Assembly: GCA_900074745.1 (NCBI GenBank)
Contig: LT598464.1
Span: 558,001 to 622,000 of the forward strand
Direction of reading: 5' to 3'
Length of the DNA stretch: 64,000 nucleotides
Source: Lachancea mirantina
Taxonomy: Eukaryota > Ascomycota > Saccharomycetes > Saccharomycetales > Saccharomycetaceae
This document shows positions 1 to 9,096 of this stretch, piece by piece. The notes under the pieces were generated by a model, which was given only the letters and a program-made list of their open reading frames with translations, made no database searches and was not told the DNA's origin. Made by a program: the position numbers and the translations under genes. Position 1 is the first letter of the stretch; each line of letters starts with the position of its first letter.

Positions 1-1592
1 CTTGATTCAAAGCTCGATGCACCCTTAGTTTCAATGAATTTAACGCTATCCTGAAGGTTTTCAATAGCAAATTCATTTAGAAGGTCATTCGGTATTGGTG
101 TTGAATTATGCTCCACTGCCTCTTTGAGTTTTTGCTTGATTTGTTCTTTACCTTGAGAGCCAAGCTTTTCGTCTATGTCCTTGATTCTTTCCGCCTTGTC
201 CTTATCCATCTGGGTATACATTTCGGCACTTGGCTTACCAAGCACAATGACGGGCTTGTTGTCCAGAAACGTTACTTGCAATAGGTCTTGCCATTGAGCT
301 TGGGACCACTGGCTAAGTAGGTCATAATCGGCAAGCGTAGCAAGCGAGGATTCTAGTATACGCCCATCTTCGGGACCATATAGAAAATCAGTAATGCAGA
401 TTTGACCCAGAGTGGTGGCACCCATTTTCTCACATTTCAAGATATATTCCCATTTCTCATTTTCCAGGACTTGCTTCATTCTCTGTAAATCAATCTTATG
501 GGTCTGCAAAATATTCAAAATCTTGGTTCTTGTAGCCTGGAGTTTATCCGCGGGGACACCATGGAAGTTCAAGTTGAGTATAGTCCGCATGTAGTCGTCG
601 GTCCAGTTTTCGGTGAAATTAGAGCAAGGTTCTTTGACTTCGATGAGCTCTTTATTGAAAGGCGCCAGTGACGTCTCAGTAAAATAATCCATGATGAGTG
701 AAACTGCGAGGTTCTCGGTGTGGGATTCATAGAATGGTCCAATCCACGATAACAAAACCTCACCTTGAGTTTCATCCGTTTCAGGGAATTCAATCAGACT
801 CTCGGAGATCTCGGATCTTGTAGCCGGAATTTGCGAGTTTTCGCTGTTTAGGAACGGACGTTTACGTTCTTCCCGGGCTGCAGGCAAAGTGGCATCGAAC
901 TCTTCGACAAGTTTGACAAGCTCATCTTCAGGCACATTACCCGAGATAATCAAGCATAGATTATCAGGTGAGTACATGTCCCTATGGAACTCTCTAATTT
1001 CTTTGTTGGTTAAATCGCGAAGCTGAGGCGTCAGTCCGCCCGTTTCAGACCTATAACCACTACCTTCTGGAAACAATTGACGCTGTTTCTCGAGCATTGT
1101 GATGAACCAACTTTGAGACTCGATACCTTCCATTTCACTGAAAACCACGCCTTTCTCTTGCATGTCGTTCGGATCGAAATGGTAAACTTCGGTCATACAA
1201 GCTTCATCGGTGATAGTTGGATTTAAAATGTGATCCAAGTACACTGGTAGCAATTTCTGAAAACCTTTCCAACCAGCAGAGGTTAATGTATAGACAGTTT
1301 GGTCTGTAGCAGTCCAAGCGTTTGTCAAAGACATACACAGATTTCCTGCAGTGTCCAATAGGCCCTTATAAGGATGTTGTTCAGATCCCATAAACACAAG
1401 GTGCTCTAGTGTATGTGGGACACCAGAGTCAGTAGCGCACTCTGTAGCTACGGCAAAATATCCTTGTACCAGAGGAGACGACGTGTTGTTAATGTGCACT
1501 AATTGCAGCTTTGTTCTTGGAGATATGAACTTGGTAAGATGGTATTGCGGAGCATAATCGACTTGGAATGAAACCAACTTTTTAAGAGCCAT
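1..1592 (-). CDS. SDD3: Sdd3-like M16 (insulinase family) metalloprotease, C-terminal part outside window
   Basis: The frame runs from an ATG at 1592 to the left edge of the window, giving 530 residues of N-terminal sequence. S. cerevisiae YOL098C is about 1037 residues, so roughly half is missing by truncation at the edge. Residues 60-64 read HTLEH, the inverted HxxEH zinc motif of M16 peptidases, followed by LVFMG as in presequence-protease and insulysin relatives. The expected activity is zinc-dependent cleavage of peptides; the yeast protein is poorly characterised. The next expected YOL neighbour, WRS1, follows after interleaved YDR genes, which supports orthology. I see no frame break in the visible part. 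Confidence 0.9.
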   Translation of the reverse strand, partial: MALKKLVSFQVDYAPQYHLTKFISPRTKLQLVHINNTSSPLVQGYFAVATECATDSGVPHTLEHLVFMGSEQHPYKGLLDTAGNLCMSLTNAWTATDQTVYTLTSAGWKGFQKLLPVYLDHILNPTITDEACMTEVYHFDPNDMQEKGVVFSEMEGIESQSWFITMLEKQRQLFPEGSGYRSETGGLTPQLRDLTNKEIREFHRDMYSPDNLCLIISGNVPEDELVKLVEEFDATLPAAREERKRPFLNSENSQIPATRSEISESLIEFPETDETQGEVLLSWIGPFYESHTENLAVSLIMDYFTETSLAPFNKELIEVKEPCSNFTENWTDDYMRTILNLNFHGVPADKLQATRTKILNILQTHKIDLQRMKQVLENEKWEYILKCEKMGATTLGQICITDFLYGPEDGRILESSLATLADYDLLSQWSQAQWQDLLQVTFLDNKPVIVLGKPSAEMYTQMDKDKAERIKDIDEKLGSQGKEQIKQKLKEAVEHNSTPIPNDLLNEFAIENLQDSVKFIETKGASSFES

Positions 1593-2528
1593 TTTAAACC
1601 TTGGAATTGTCAAGTTTCGTCAAATCCGTGTGCTCATTATGTGTATGTTAATTGGTAAAGCATTTGACCATGACAGTAAGTTGTTTTAAAAAATAAAGTG
1701 AGACAGTAGGACACCAGGGGCTGACGTCAATGAAGCTGAAATCCCCTTGCGACAGCCAGCTCATACTGTATGGTCATTGCAAGCTGAATCGACGAGTCTC
1801 GGGATTCTGCCCGCCAAGATCAGTATCAGTACACATGTATGCCTCTTGTATACCGTTAAAACTACACTACAAGACGCTATAAACTAATCAATTGAAACCC
1901 TAACATGAGTACAAACCTGACCCACACGCTAGAAAACCCCTTCCAAACGCAAATTCAGATAAAGAATACGTTTTTCTTCCCACTTTAATCAGAAGTCTAA
2001 CGTCTAAAAATAGTATGTCATATCATCCTTGAGAAGCGCCTGGAAAGAGGTGCAATAATGACCCCATATCGTCCGATATGAATGGCAATTGTTACAGGAT
2101 AGTCTAGCGCGTTCGGTCGGTGATTCTCGTGATTTGACGTTTGGTTTCTTGTTTAATCAAATTTGATTGAGGTATGAACTTCAAAATCATTATATATCGA
2201 CATTTACCCGGAGGTAGGTTGACTAGTGTTAGGGCTTCAATGAGTCATTGGGAAGCGTTGCAGTAGAGTTGAGGGGATCTGAAGGGGCTGGAATGTAGCT
2301 CGAGTCTTGGAAAGTATTCGAGTTTTATCAGGCTCTAATTTGGTGGTCTGGAAGGCGCAGGACGTTGATCTGTAGAGTAGCTTGTATGATCTTGAACAAT
2401 TGAGCGATGAAGTGTATTCGGACGGAGTTTATAAGCCTGTATGCGCCGAGTATGCCCTCTGGAGGAAGAAAAGACGTCTCGTCCCTTTTGCGGGCCTGAC
2501 ATGGAAAATCCGCCAAAAACCCGTGGAG
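1593..2528. other. Intergenic, SDD3 promoter side and SLD5 3' side
   Basis: This spacer of about 0.9 kb holds no convincing gene. Besides the CRE site it contains a Reb1-like TTACCCG at 2204-2210 and a Gcn4-type ATGAGTCAT at 2240-2248. A 62-codon minus-strand frame at 2328-2516 has no recognisable features and is probably chance. Confidence 0.5.
1722..1729. promoter_or_regulatory. CRE/ATF-type palindrome TGACGTCA
   Basis: A perfect 8-bp CRE palindrome lies about 130 bp upstream of the SDD3 ATG. Sko1 and Aca1/Cst6-type bZIP factors bind this sequence in yeast. Position fits a promoter element; function is inferred. Confidence 0.4.
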
Positions 2529-3410
2529 CTATATTAGGATTGCCTTGCGGGCCTGAACGAGTTCTTGGACGACGTTGTAGCGCATGACGTAGATGCCATC
2601 GACGGTGAGTTCGACTTCCTCTCGCAGTTCCTGGATGTAGACTGGGTAAAAGCGCACTCCCTCGTCGTTGATTTCAAGCGTTGGGTCCGTGTCTGGGGCA
2701 GAACGACCAAGGTCGGGTCCTGTGACGCGCACGAAGACGAAACTGGCCAAGTCGGGTCCCTCTACCATTGGAACACTACCCTCATTGTCGTCGATCGCTT
2801 GTAATTCGGGTGGCATGTGCTTTAAAATGGTCGAATTTAAAAGTTTGAGTAAAATGGTGAAATGACGTTCGTGGTATTCCAGTTCTTTGCTGGAAAGCAA
2901 CTCTGTGAGCGGCACAGGCTGCTGTGTGTCGAGTTGCCGCAGGTACAGGCTGAATTTGTCGACTTTGGAGAGTCGACACCGGATATAACTTCGAACCACA
3001 AATTTAAGCCGTTCCAGATCTGCCTCCATGCACAACAGAGGCAGCTTGTTCGCTACAGCACTCGCCGCGTCGCGTGTTTCGTCCTCGTAAAACCCCATTG
3101 ACACGCATTCGATGTGTTCCATCTGTTGTTGCACTCTTCGCAGCGTGCGCGCCATCAGCAAATGTGGATACGCCAGAATCTCGGGACACATGCGCTCGTT
3201 GCGCCACGCAACGAGCAGGTCGTTGAAATCTTGTACGGGAGACGGTGGCGCTGCTGTTTGTGCGGCTGCCGCTTGCTGTTTAGCGACTAAGTCTCCCACT
3301 GCATCGCTGCCCACTACAGTGGTGTCATTACCTTGCGACGTAAGCGTTTGATCGACGGCGGTGGTGTCTCTATCGAGTTCTGCAAGGATGTCGTCGATGT
3401 CAATGTCCAT
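2529..3410 (-). CDS. SLD5: GINS complex subunit Sld5
   Basis: The 293-residue product matches Sld5 (294 in S. cerevisiae) along its length. It opens MDIDIDDILAELD and contains KLPLLCMEADLERLKFVVRS and the helix YIRCRLSKVDKFSLYLRQL. Near the C terminus the conserved stretch EEVELTVDGIYVMRYNV marks the small B domain. Sld5 joins Psf1, Psf2 and Psf3 in GINS, which binds Mcm2-7 and Cdc45 to form the CMG replicative helicase in the nucleus. In S. cerevisiae it is YDR489C, two genes from RIB3; here a tRNA gene replaces PAC11 between them. The variable Ala/Gln-rich stretch around residues 44-56 is the usual linker after the N-terminal helix. Confidence 0.96.
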   Translation of the reverse strand: MDIDIDDILAELDRDTTAVDQTLTSQGNDTTVVGSDAVGDLVAKQQAAAAQTAAPPSPVQDFNDLLVAWRNERMCPEILAYPHLLMARTLRRVQQQMEHIECVSMGFYEDETRDAASAVANKLPLLCMEADLERLKFVVRSYIRCRLSKVDKFSLYLRQLDTQQPVPLTELLSSKELEYHERHFTILLKLLNSTILKHMPPELQAIDDNEGSVPMVEGPDLASFVFVRVTGPDLGRSAPDTDPTLEINDEGVRFYPVYIQELREEVELTVDGIYVMRYNVVQELVQARKAILI

Positions 3411-3770
3411 GGTCGTGGTGGTAGTCTCGGTACTGGTGCCGGTGGTTTTCCACTTCTGTTCAAGAGATGACGTGAAAACTATGAGACGCGCCTGGACAGA
3501 GCAGACATAGTAGATATAGACAAAGACATGGATACAGAAAGATTAGGTATCGGGAACTGGCCAGAACAGTCGCCCCCCGCTAGGGCTTGTGGCCAGTCCG
3601 TGAGATCGTTTCCGGCTTTTGACATTTCCGGGCAGACCGTTTAATGTTTGTTAAAGGAACTGTGACATTGCGACGAAAACGTAAAAAACGATGACCAAAG
3701 AATGATACCACTCACGTGACAACCGCACCCGTACAATACGACTTACCCGGGTTGAAATCACAAAAAAATC
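3411..3770. other. SLD5 upstream region
   Basis: No gene is visible between the SLD5 start and the tRNA gene. A Reb1-like core (TTACCCG) lies at about 3743-3749, close to the 3' end of the tRNA gene. PAC11, which occupies this place in S. cerevisiae gene order, is absent on both strands. Confidence 0.5.
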
Positions 3771-3860
3771 CTTCCCCGCCAGGACTCGAACCTGGAATCT
3801 TCTGGTTTCAGAAGTGGATACAATCGTAGCCAGACGCCGTGACCATTGGGCCACGAGGAA
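3771..3860 (-). tRNA. tRNA-Arg, anticodon ACG, with a 17-nt intron
   Basis: On the minus strand the 90-nt gene begins TTCCTCGTGG and ends CCTGGCGGGGAAG. It has a full acceptor stem (TTCCTCG/CGGGGAA), a D arm with CCCAATGG, and a T loop TTCGAGT flanked by the stem CCAGG/CCTGG. Removing 17 nt after the base 3' of the anticodon leaves the anticodon arm TCTGG-CTACGAA-CCAGA, with anticodon ACG (read as ICG for CGU/CGC/CGA). The mature 73-nt sequence is nearly identical to S. cerevisiae tRNA-Arg(ACG) as I remember it, which has no intron. A run of seven T follows at 3768-3762 as Pol III terminator. Confidence 0.93.
3807..3823 (-). other. tRNA-Arg(ACG) intron
   Basis: These 17 nt lie at the canonical tRNA intron site, between bases 37 and 38 of the anticodon loop. 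Without them the anticodon loop has the normal seven bases, and with them the loop cannot form. SEN endonuclease would recognise a bulge-helix-bulge fold here. Confidence 0.85.
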
Positions 3861-4270
3861 TAGGATTGTGAAATGACCACGATATCTGAGTTTATATGAG
3901 CGCTGTCGCAGGACCATTAGTCAGGTGCCCGTCTACACCTTACTAAGATATACTAAGAAGCAGTAAGAGGTAGTAATAGGTAGTAATAGGTAATGAGATG
4001 AATATGTGGCAAAAATCGGCCTATAAAGCCAACGTATAGGTGTAGATCAAAGAAAAACGAGGTAGATTGTCGTAGAGCGACGTAGAGCGGAATAGACCGG
4101 AGAAGAACGGTGTTATCTTCGTTTAGTTTCTCTAGTTTAAGAAGCTGCCACTGTCTCGTGATCGACAATTATCTGGTGAAAATCAAGAACTAATAAGAAC
4201 TGGCATCAGCAACCTAGACCTTTTCCAGACCACACACGACCTACATCATTTGCCCGCAACTGTTCCCCCC
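3861..4270. other. tRNA 5' flank and RIB3 promoter with small tandem repeats
   Basis: The region separates the divergent tRNA and RIB3 genes. A 10-bp unit TAGTAATAGG is repeated in tandem at 3971-3990, with degenerate flanking copies. Further on, related GTAGAGCG and ATAGACCGG words recur around 4070-4100. No reading frame looks real. Confidence 0.5.
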
Positions 4271-4909
4271 ATGACCGAGATATTCTCCCCCATCGAACAG
4301 GCCATTGCCTCTTTCCGAGCCAACAAATTCCTCATGGTGTTAGACGATGAGTCTCGTGAAAACGAAGCAGATCTCATATGTGCGGCTGAAAACGTCTCTC
4401 CAGAACAAATGGCGTTTCTCGTCAGACACTCTTCCGGCTACGTGTGTGCGCCCATGACGAATGACGTCGCCGACCGACTCGATCTCCCGCTTATGCGGAA
4501 CCTGGAGTGCACGTCGAACGCCGACGACCGCCATGGCACCGCGTACACGATCACGTGCGACTTCGCCGATGGCACCACAACTGGCATTTCGGCGCACGAC
4601 CGAGCTCTGACGTGCCGCAAGCTTGCCGAGCCCGCGTCCGGTGCGCTGGATTTTTTGAAACCGGGTCATATAGTGCCTCTAAGGGCTGTCCAGGGCGGAG
4701 TCTTACAAAGAGGCGGCCATACTGAAGCCGCGGTCGATTTATGTTTGCTTGCCGGTAAGCAGCCCGTGGGCGTTATCTGTGAGCTTGTCCGCGACGAGGA
4801 CGGCTCCATGATGCGTCTCGACGATTGTATCCGTTTCAAACATCAATTCGGCATCGAAATTATCACCATAGAACAACTTCAAAATTATTTGCGCGAGTTG
4901 CGCGCATGA
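4271..4909 (+). CDS. RIB3: 3,4-dihydroxy-2-butanone-4-phosphate synthase
   Basis: Rib3 converts ribulose 5-phosphate to 3,4-dihydroxy-2-butanone 4-phosphate plus formate, the branch supplying the four-carbon unit of riboflavin. I chose the ATG at 4271, giving 212 residues (208 in S. cerevisiae); the frame is open upstream to a TTG at 4250. Residues 25-34 read DDESRENEAD, the acidic substrate and Mg-binding loop. RHSSGYVCAP, GISAHDRALT and GHTEAAVDLC are the other active-site signatures. The coding sequence is noticeably GC-rich with GC-ending codons. It converges with WRS1. The last codons form an alternating GC hairpin with the stop codon in the loop (see 4900-4915). The YDR487C position agrees. 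Confidence 0.96.
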   Translation: MTEIFSPIEQAIASFRANKFLMVLDDESRENEADLICAAENVSPEQMAFLVRHSSGYVCAPMTNDVADRLDLPLMRNLECTSNADDRHGTAYTITCDFADGTTTGISAHDRALTCRKLAEPASGALDFLKPGHIVPLRAVQGGVLQRGGHTEAAVDLCLLAGKQPVGVICELVRDEDGSMMRLDDCIRFKHQFGIEIITIEQLQNYLRELRA

Positions 4910-4915
4910 GCGCGC
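4900..4915 (+). repeat. GC hairpin spanning the RIB3 stop codon
   Basis: GCGCGC at 4900-4905 and GCGCGC at 4910-4915 flank the four bases ATGA, so the RIB3 TGA lies in the loop. Further alternating GC words extend to about 4924. It could form an RNA hairpin or, as alternating purine-pyrimidine DNA, adopt a Z-like form. Any role in termination or 3'-end formation is inferred. Confidence 0.5.
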
Positions 4916-4985
4916 TTGCGCGCACAACCCGTCTGTAACTGATCTATATCACTAAAGCTAGCATCTGTGCGATTGTATCTCTGCC

Positions 4986-6278
4986 TTATTTAGTCCTGGG
5001 TTTTGGTGGTACCGACCTTGGTTTTTGACCCCACACCAGCTTATGTGGTTTCATAAATTTGTCCACCAAAGCATCGTCCACTTTGGCTCTGCGTTCCTGA
5101 AACTCTTTCACAAAAACTTGCAAAGCCTCGATACACAGCTTCTTCATTTCTCCCGACAGCAGTTCTCCACTCTTGTACCTGTCGTAACATTCTTTCAAGA
5201 ACGCATCGTCATCTTTGAAAAAACTTAGGTATTGGTACGCAACGTCCACGTCTGGGTTGCCACCCAATCTGCGATGATCCTCGACCGACACTTGGCCACC
5301 GGAAAACGCGTATTTGTTCACTTTTTTTTGAATTTGCTTGGCAGTGTCCGTTAGGAAAATGGCAGTCGTATCGTCAGATGCACTCATCTTGGTACTGGAG
5401 CCTTGCAACGCTGGAAAGAACTGGGCATGCAGTAGCGCGGGCTTCGAAAACTTCAATTTGTCCGCCACATCTCTGCACACTCTAAAGTAAGGGTCCTGGT
5501 CTATCGCGCAAGGAATTAAACATGGTGTCTTTTCGGGAAGTCCCAATACATCCGGGAACGAACTTGGGAAGGCAGACGCGATTTGGATCGACGCAAAATG
5601 GAATTTACCGATACAATCAGAATCATTGAACCCAAACACAGCTTTAGCGGTGGACCCAGTGATTTGTCTGGAAACCCTCACAACGTTTTCGTAAAAACCG
5701 CCTCCCATGTATTCCAAGTCCGAAAAGATGAAGGTGTTTTCCGGGTTCAATCCAACCGCGATAATATCCTTAGCATTCTCCCTTGCAAAACGCTTCACGT
5801 CCGAGATCGTAAGCTTATGTTTGAAGAGGAATTTTTCATCGTCGGTCAATTCAATAACAAGCGGAACGTCGAACACTTCTTGTAACCATTTCGTGAAAAC
5901 GAAAGGAACCATGTGGCCCAAATGAACGGAATCTGATGAGGGGCCACGTCCGGTGTACAAGAAAAAGGGTTCACCATGCTCGTACAAGTCCAAGATCTTG
6001 CTGAAATCTCTTTCACTGAAAAACAAACCTTTACGCAAGAAATGATGCGGTTTTTGACCCGTTATTTGCTCAAATCTCGTCAAAGTTTCCTGGGTGATTT
6101 GCTTCGTACCAAACTGTTTCACCAGTTTCTCATAATCGATCTCTTGGGCAACACCATTTTCGTCAACGGCACCTTCAACGTCCCATGGTGTGACTTTCTG
6201 GTCTTTCGTTTTACTGGCTTCAATTTCGTCTTTAACCGAGAGTGTCTGGACTCCATTTGTAGCCTCTGAAGCCGACAT
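4986..6278 (-). CDS. WRS1: Cytoplasmic tryptophanyl-tRNA synthetase
   Basis: This 430-residue class I synthetase charges tRNA-Trp in the cytosol. The HIGH-type motif is HLGH at residues 119-122 and the KMSKS-type loop is KMSAS at 297-301. Between them lie ELTDDEKFLFK and the ATP/Trp pocket segment GFNDSDCIGK, typical of the eukaryotic/archaeal TrpRS branch. S. cerevisiae Wrs1 (YOL097C) is 432 residues. The start ATG at 6278 gives MSASEATNG and a charged N-terminal extension without a mitochondrial presequence, as expected for the cytosolic enzyme. It converges on RIB3 and diverges from VPS60 across a spacer of about 1.15 kb. Confidence 0.97.
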   Translation of the reverse strand: MSASEATNGVQTLSVKDEIEASKTKDQKVTPWDVEGAVDENGVAQEIDYEKLVKQFGTKQITQETLTRFEQITGQKPHHFLRKGLFFSERDFSKILDLYEHGEPFFLYTGRGPSSDSVHLGHMVPFVFTKWLQEVFDVPLVIELTDDEKFLFKHKLTISDVKRFARENAKDIIAVGLNPENTFIFSDLEYMGGGFYENVVRVSRQITGSTAKAVFGFNDSDCIGKFHFASIQIASAFPSSFPDVLGLPEKTPCLIPCAIDQDPYFRVCRDVADKLKFSKPALLHAQFFPALQGSSTKMSASDDTTAIFLTDTAKQIQKKVNKYAFSGGQVSVEDHRRLGGNPDVDVAYQYLSFFKDDDAFLKECYDRYKSGELLSGEMKKLCIEALQVFVKEFQERRAKVDDALVDKFMKPHKLVWGQKPRSVPPKPRTK

Positions 6279-7432
6279 TCTGCTCGAGTACCTATGGATT
6301 ACTTAGAAAGCCTATGCGTCTTGCAATCTGTTTGCGAAGGTTGGTCAGACGGTGATGTCGTGATCTAATTTTTTTTTCACTCCATGTTGAGATTAGTCAC
6401 TATATGATAAAACTGACTGACAGAGCTCAAACCTCGGCGGAGTTTGAACTCGAACGTATTCGAGGCTCCTTTCAAACCCTTCGCTACTCTGCTGGAAAAG
6501 GATATCTGTTGAAGATTTTCATCCTGAAAAATGGCGCCAAAATTGTAATTCTAGGCCGAGAAATCGTGGCGAAAGGATTTATGGGAATACGGGGCCTACA
6601 AAAACTCTCCGCAAATCTATATTGATTTAAGGGAGTATCTTTAGCAATTCACGTCGTCACCTTGAGTTTTGTTGTCTGGCTATCAGGATGTCAAAATGAA
6701 ATAATTTCCAAATATTTGTAGATATCTTTGATTTTGAAATAGCAGGTTTCTATTCAAGTTGATACAGGCAGAGAGGATTGTGCCGACAGTGTGAAAGCAC
6801 GTGAAATTGTCTTGAAGCTTTAAAACTCCGAGTAAAGGCGCTTGTGCCAAGATTTTCGGCGCACTGTGGAGTTGCACTCAACTTTGCTCCTTTGATGCTG
6901 CAAAAAGCCTTAGAGGACATCTTGAAACCTCAACAATTAATCCAAAAACGTACGCTTCCGGCATAATCCGCTTCACCTCGTACTTCCAAACTCGACGCAA
7001 ACAAGGTAAAACACCGTTTCCATTAAAGTAAGTCGGAAAAAGTCTAGAAACTCAGAAAGCCCTCTTAGGGAATCCCAGCAGACGGCCAAGCCATCAGATC
7101 ATAGTCAAATTGTCTTGATTCTCGACTAACATCCCGTAATTCATTTTACCCATGAGTCAAGCTGTCACGGCCGGTAAAATGATGCCGAACGGGGCAAAAG
7201 CTCCCAAAAAACAACTTCCTGACTCCAAATCTTGAGAAAAACACGCTGGTGTTATTCTCCACTTCTGAAACCTTACTTGTTTTGTCTTTTCCTTTCTTCC
7301 ATTTCTCATGTCATCACATGAAAACGACATCTTAGATTGACGAACTTTGACAATTAAGGAATCCCATCTCTATCAAAACTGAAGAATACAAAAGCACTAA
7401 AAATCGGCATATAGCAACTCTTACAGGACATA
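6279..7432. other. Divergent promoter region WRS1/VPS60
   Basis: This spacer is long for the region and holds no gene I can support. Short frames at 6404-6625 (+) and 6683-6877 (-) lack codon bias and recognisable motifs. A Gcn4-type TGAGTCA lies at 7153-7159 and a poly-T tract at 6369-6378. Confidence 0.45.
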
Positions 7433-8113
7433 ATGAACCGTATTTTTGGATTGGGTGCTAAAAAAACTCAGGATCAGCTTTTCCAGGAGTCCAATAAGGC
7501 CATGAACGAAGCTCAACAGTCGATGCAACAACGAATATCGCAATTAGATACTCAAATATCCCAATTGAATGTTCAACTGCAGGCCATGCAGCGTAAGATT
7601 TCTACGACCAGATCTGCTGCGGGACAGCAACCTCTGAGAGCCAGGGCTTCGAAATTGCTTAATAAGCGGAAGCAACTGGAAGCGATGCGAGATTCATTGG
7701 ACTCACAATCTTGGTCGATGAATCAAGCACAAATGACTAGTGATAACTTAAAAAATACCATGGTCACCGTCAACGCATTGAAACAGACCAATAAGGCTCT
7801 GAAATCGCAATACGGTAAGATAAACGTCGAAAAATTACAAGATATGCAAGACGAAATGTTGGATTTGGTTGAACAAGGTGAAGAATTGCAACAAGTTCTT
7901 GCCATGGGCAATGGATTGAATGATCTGGATGAAATAAGCGAGGGTGAATTGGATGCAGAACTTGAGGCACTTGGCGATGAAGCATATGGTGCAGAATTTG
8001 ACGCAGACGTGGAGACAACGGCGATTCCGTCGTATCTTTCCGGCACAATGCCTCAATTCATAGATGAAGATGTGCCTCAGGAGAAACAGGGCAACCTTGA
8101 GACCGCAACGTGA
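7433..8113 (+). CDS. VPS60: ESCRT-III-related protein Vps60/Mos10 (Snf7 family)
   Basis: The 226-residue protein (229 in S. cerevisiae) has the Snf7 layout. It opens with a basic start MNRIFGLGAKKT, continues with long Gln-rich helices to about residue 150, and ends in an acidic tail. The tail carries ISEGELDAELEALGDEA, the helix that resembles the MIT-interacting motif read by Vta1/Vps4. Vps60 acts at endosomal membranes, promoting Vps4 disassembly of ESCRT-III and multivesicular body sorting. It is YDR486C in S. cerevisiae, next to RIB3 on that track. Here WRS1 of the sister track lies between them, one instance of the interleaving. It converges with COQ3, leaving 53 nt between stops. Confidence 0.95.
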   Translation: MNRIFGLGAKKTQDQLFQESNKAMNEAQQSMQQRISQLDTQISQLNVQLQAMQRKISTTRSAAGQQPLRARASKLLNKRKQLEAMRDSLDSQSWSMNQAQMTSDNLKNTMVTVNALKQTNKALKSQYGKINVEKLQDMQDEMLDLVEQGEELQQVLAMGNGLNDLDEISEGELDAELEALGDEAYGAEFDADVETTAIPSYLSGTMPQFIDEDVPQEKQGNLETAT

Positions 8114-8166
8114 AGAGAAAATGCAGCTTGCATGACTATGTAGTATATATCACCAACTCAAGTTTT

Positions 8167-9096
8167 TTAAGCCAACTTCTTGAACGCCATAAAATAATTG
8201 CCAACGTCGGTTTGATCATGCAAGATCCAACCTTTGGCAGGTATGTACATAGTTCCTTTGCATTCCAACAACTTGTGGGCGGCCGGATACTCGTCTTGGA
8301 ACCATTGCGAGATTTCTGCAGAGTTGATGTATTTGTCGAGATGATGCGTCCCGCGCGGCACCAAACCAAGCAGATTTTCCGCAACGAAAATCGTGGTAAA
8401 CCATGACAATGGACCTCGATTGATGGTACTCAAAACCAAAATTCCGTCCGGCTTCACTTTTTGCCAAGCGTGTCGTAAAATGGCAGCGGGCTCGTCAACA
8501 TGTTCCAACATTTCAAAACAAGTCACTATATCGTATTGACCTGGCACTTTTTCCAAACTCTCCATTTTGTATTCCAGTTTATCCTTTAGCTGGGGGTCGA
8601 GCTTGCTGTGTGCTTTGGCAACTTCGACGCACTCGGGCGTCACATCAATTCCCAGGACTTTGGACACGTAAGGAAGCCTAGCGGCACATTCAGCAAAAAT
8701 GCCACCACCACAACCAACGTCAAGCAGCTCTAGACGCTTTTCACTGAGTTTAGCTTGCAAATCTTGAGAAATCTGTTTTTCAATCGCTTGCGAAATTGGT
8801 TTCGAAACCATATCATGATAATTGTAACCGGGAATAAACGTTTCAGACCCAACTTTCAGCTGTGACAAGACGACCTCACGCACGAAATCCATCCTCACCA
8901 AATTCATTTTATGGAGAATCCGTTGTGGACCACGCACGTCCCACCAAGTTGGTGCTAGTTGACCAAAATGAAGTATTTCTTCAGCAGACGATGCAGTAGA
9001 AGACGCCCCAGACGACTGTTGTCTGATAAAGGACCTGAAAGCACTTCTTCCAACCCAAGCAGCGATCCTACCACCATTCACCCATAAGTTAATCAT
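8167..9096 (-). CDS. COQ3: Mitochondrial ubiquinone O-methyltransferase
   Basis: Coq3 performs both O-methylations in coenzyme Q synthesis on the matrix side of the inner mitochondrial membrane within the CoQ synthome. The 309-residue product (312 in yeast) starts with a basic, Ser/Arg-rich presequence (GRIAAWVGRSAFRSFIRQQ). The SAM-binding motif I, LLDVGCGGGIF, lies near residues 124-134, with CFEMLEHVDEP as motif II and KPDGILVLSTINRG as motif III. A hydrophobic amphipathic insertion near residues 222-235 (WFTTIFVAENLLGLVP) matches the membrane-contacting segment known from the UbiG/Coq3 family. It diverges from VPS72 with a spacer of 360 bp. Confidence 0.96.
   Translation of the reverse strand: MINLWVNGGRIAAWVGRSAFRSFIRQQSSGASSTASSAEEILHFGQLAPTWWDVRGPQRILHKMNLVRMDFVREVVLSQLKVGSETFIPGYNYHDMVSKPISQAIEKQISQDLQAKLSEKRLELLDVGCGGGIFAECAARLPYVSKVLGIDVTPECVEVAKAHSKLDPQLKDKLEYKMESLEKVPGQYDIVTCFEMLEHVDEPAAILRHAWQKVKPDGILVLSTINRGPLSWFTTIFVAENLLGLVPRGTHHLDKYINSAEISQWFQDEYPAAHKLLECKGTMYIPAKGWILHDQTDVGNYFMAFKKLA

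Noticed and set aside
3651-3917. 88-codon minus-strand ORF over the tRNA gene
   Set aside because: It is a shadow of the tRNA-Arg gene and its flanks.
6404-6877. Short ORFs in the WRS1-VPS60 spacer
   Set aside because: They show no family resemblance, no codon bias, and opposite-strand neighbours are equally long.
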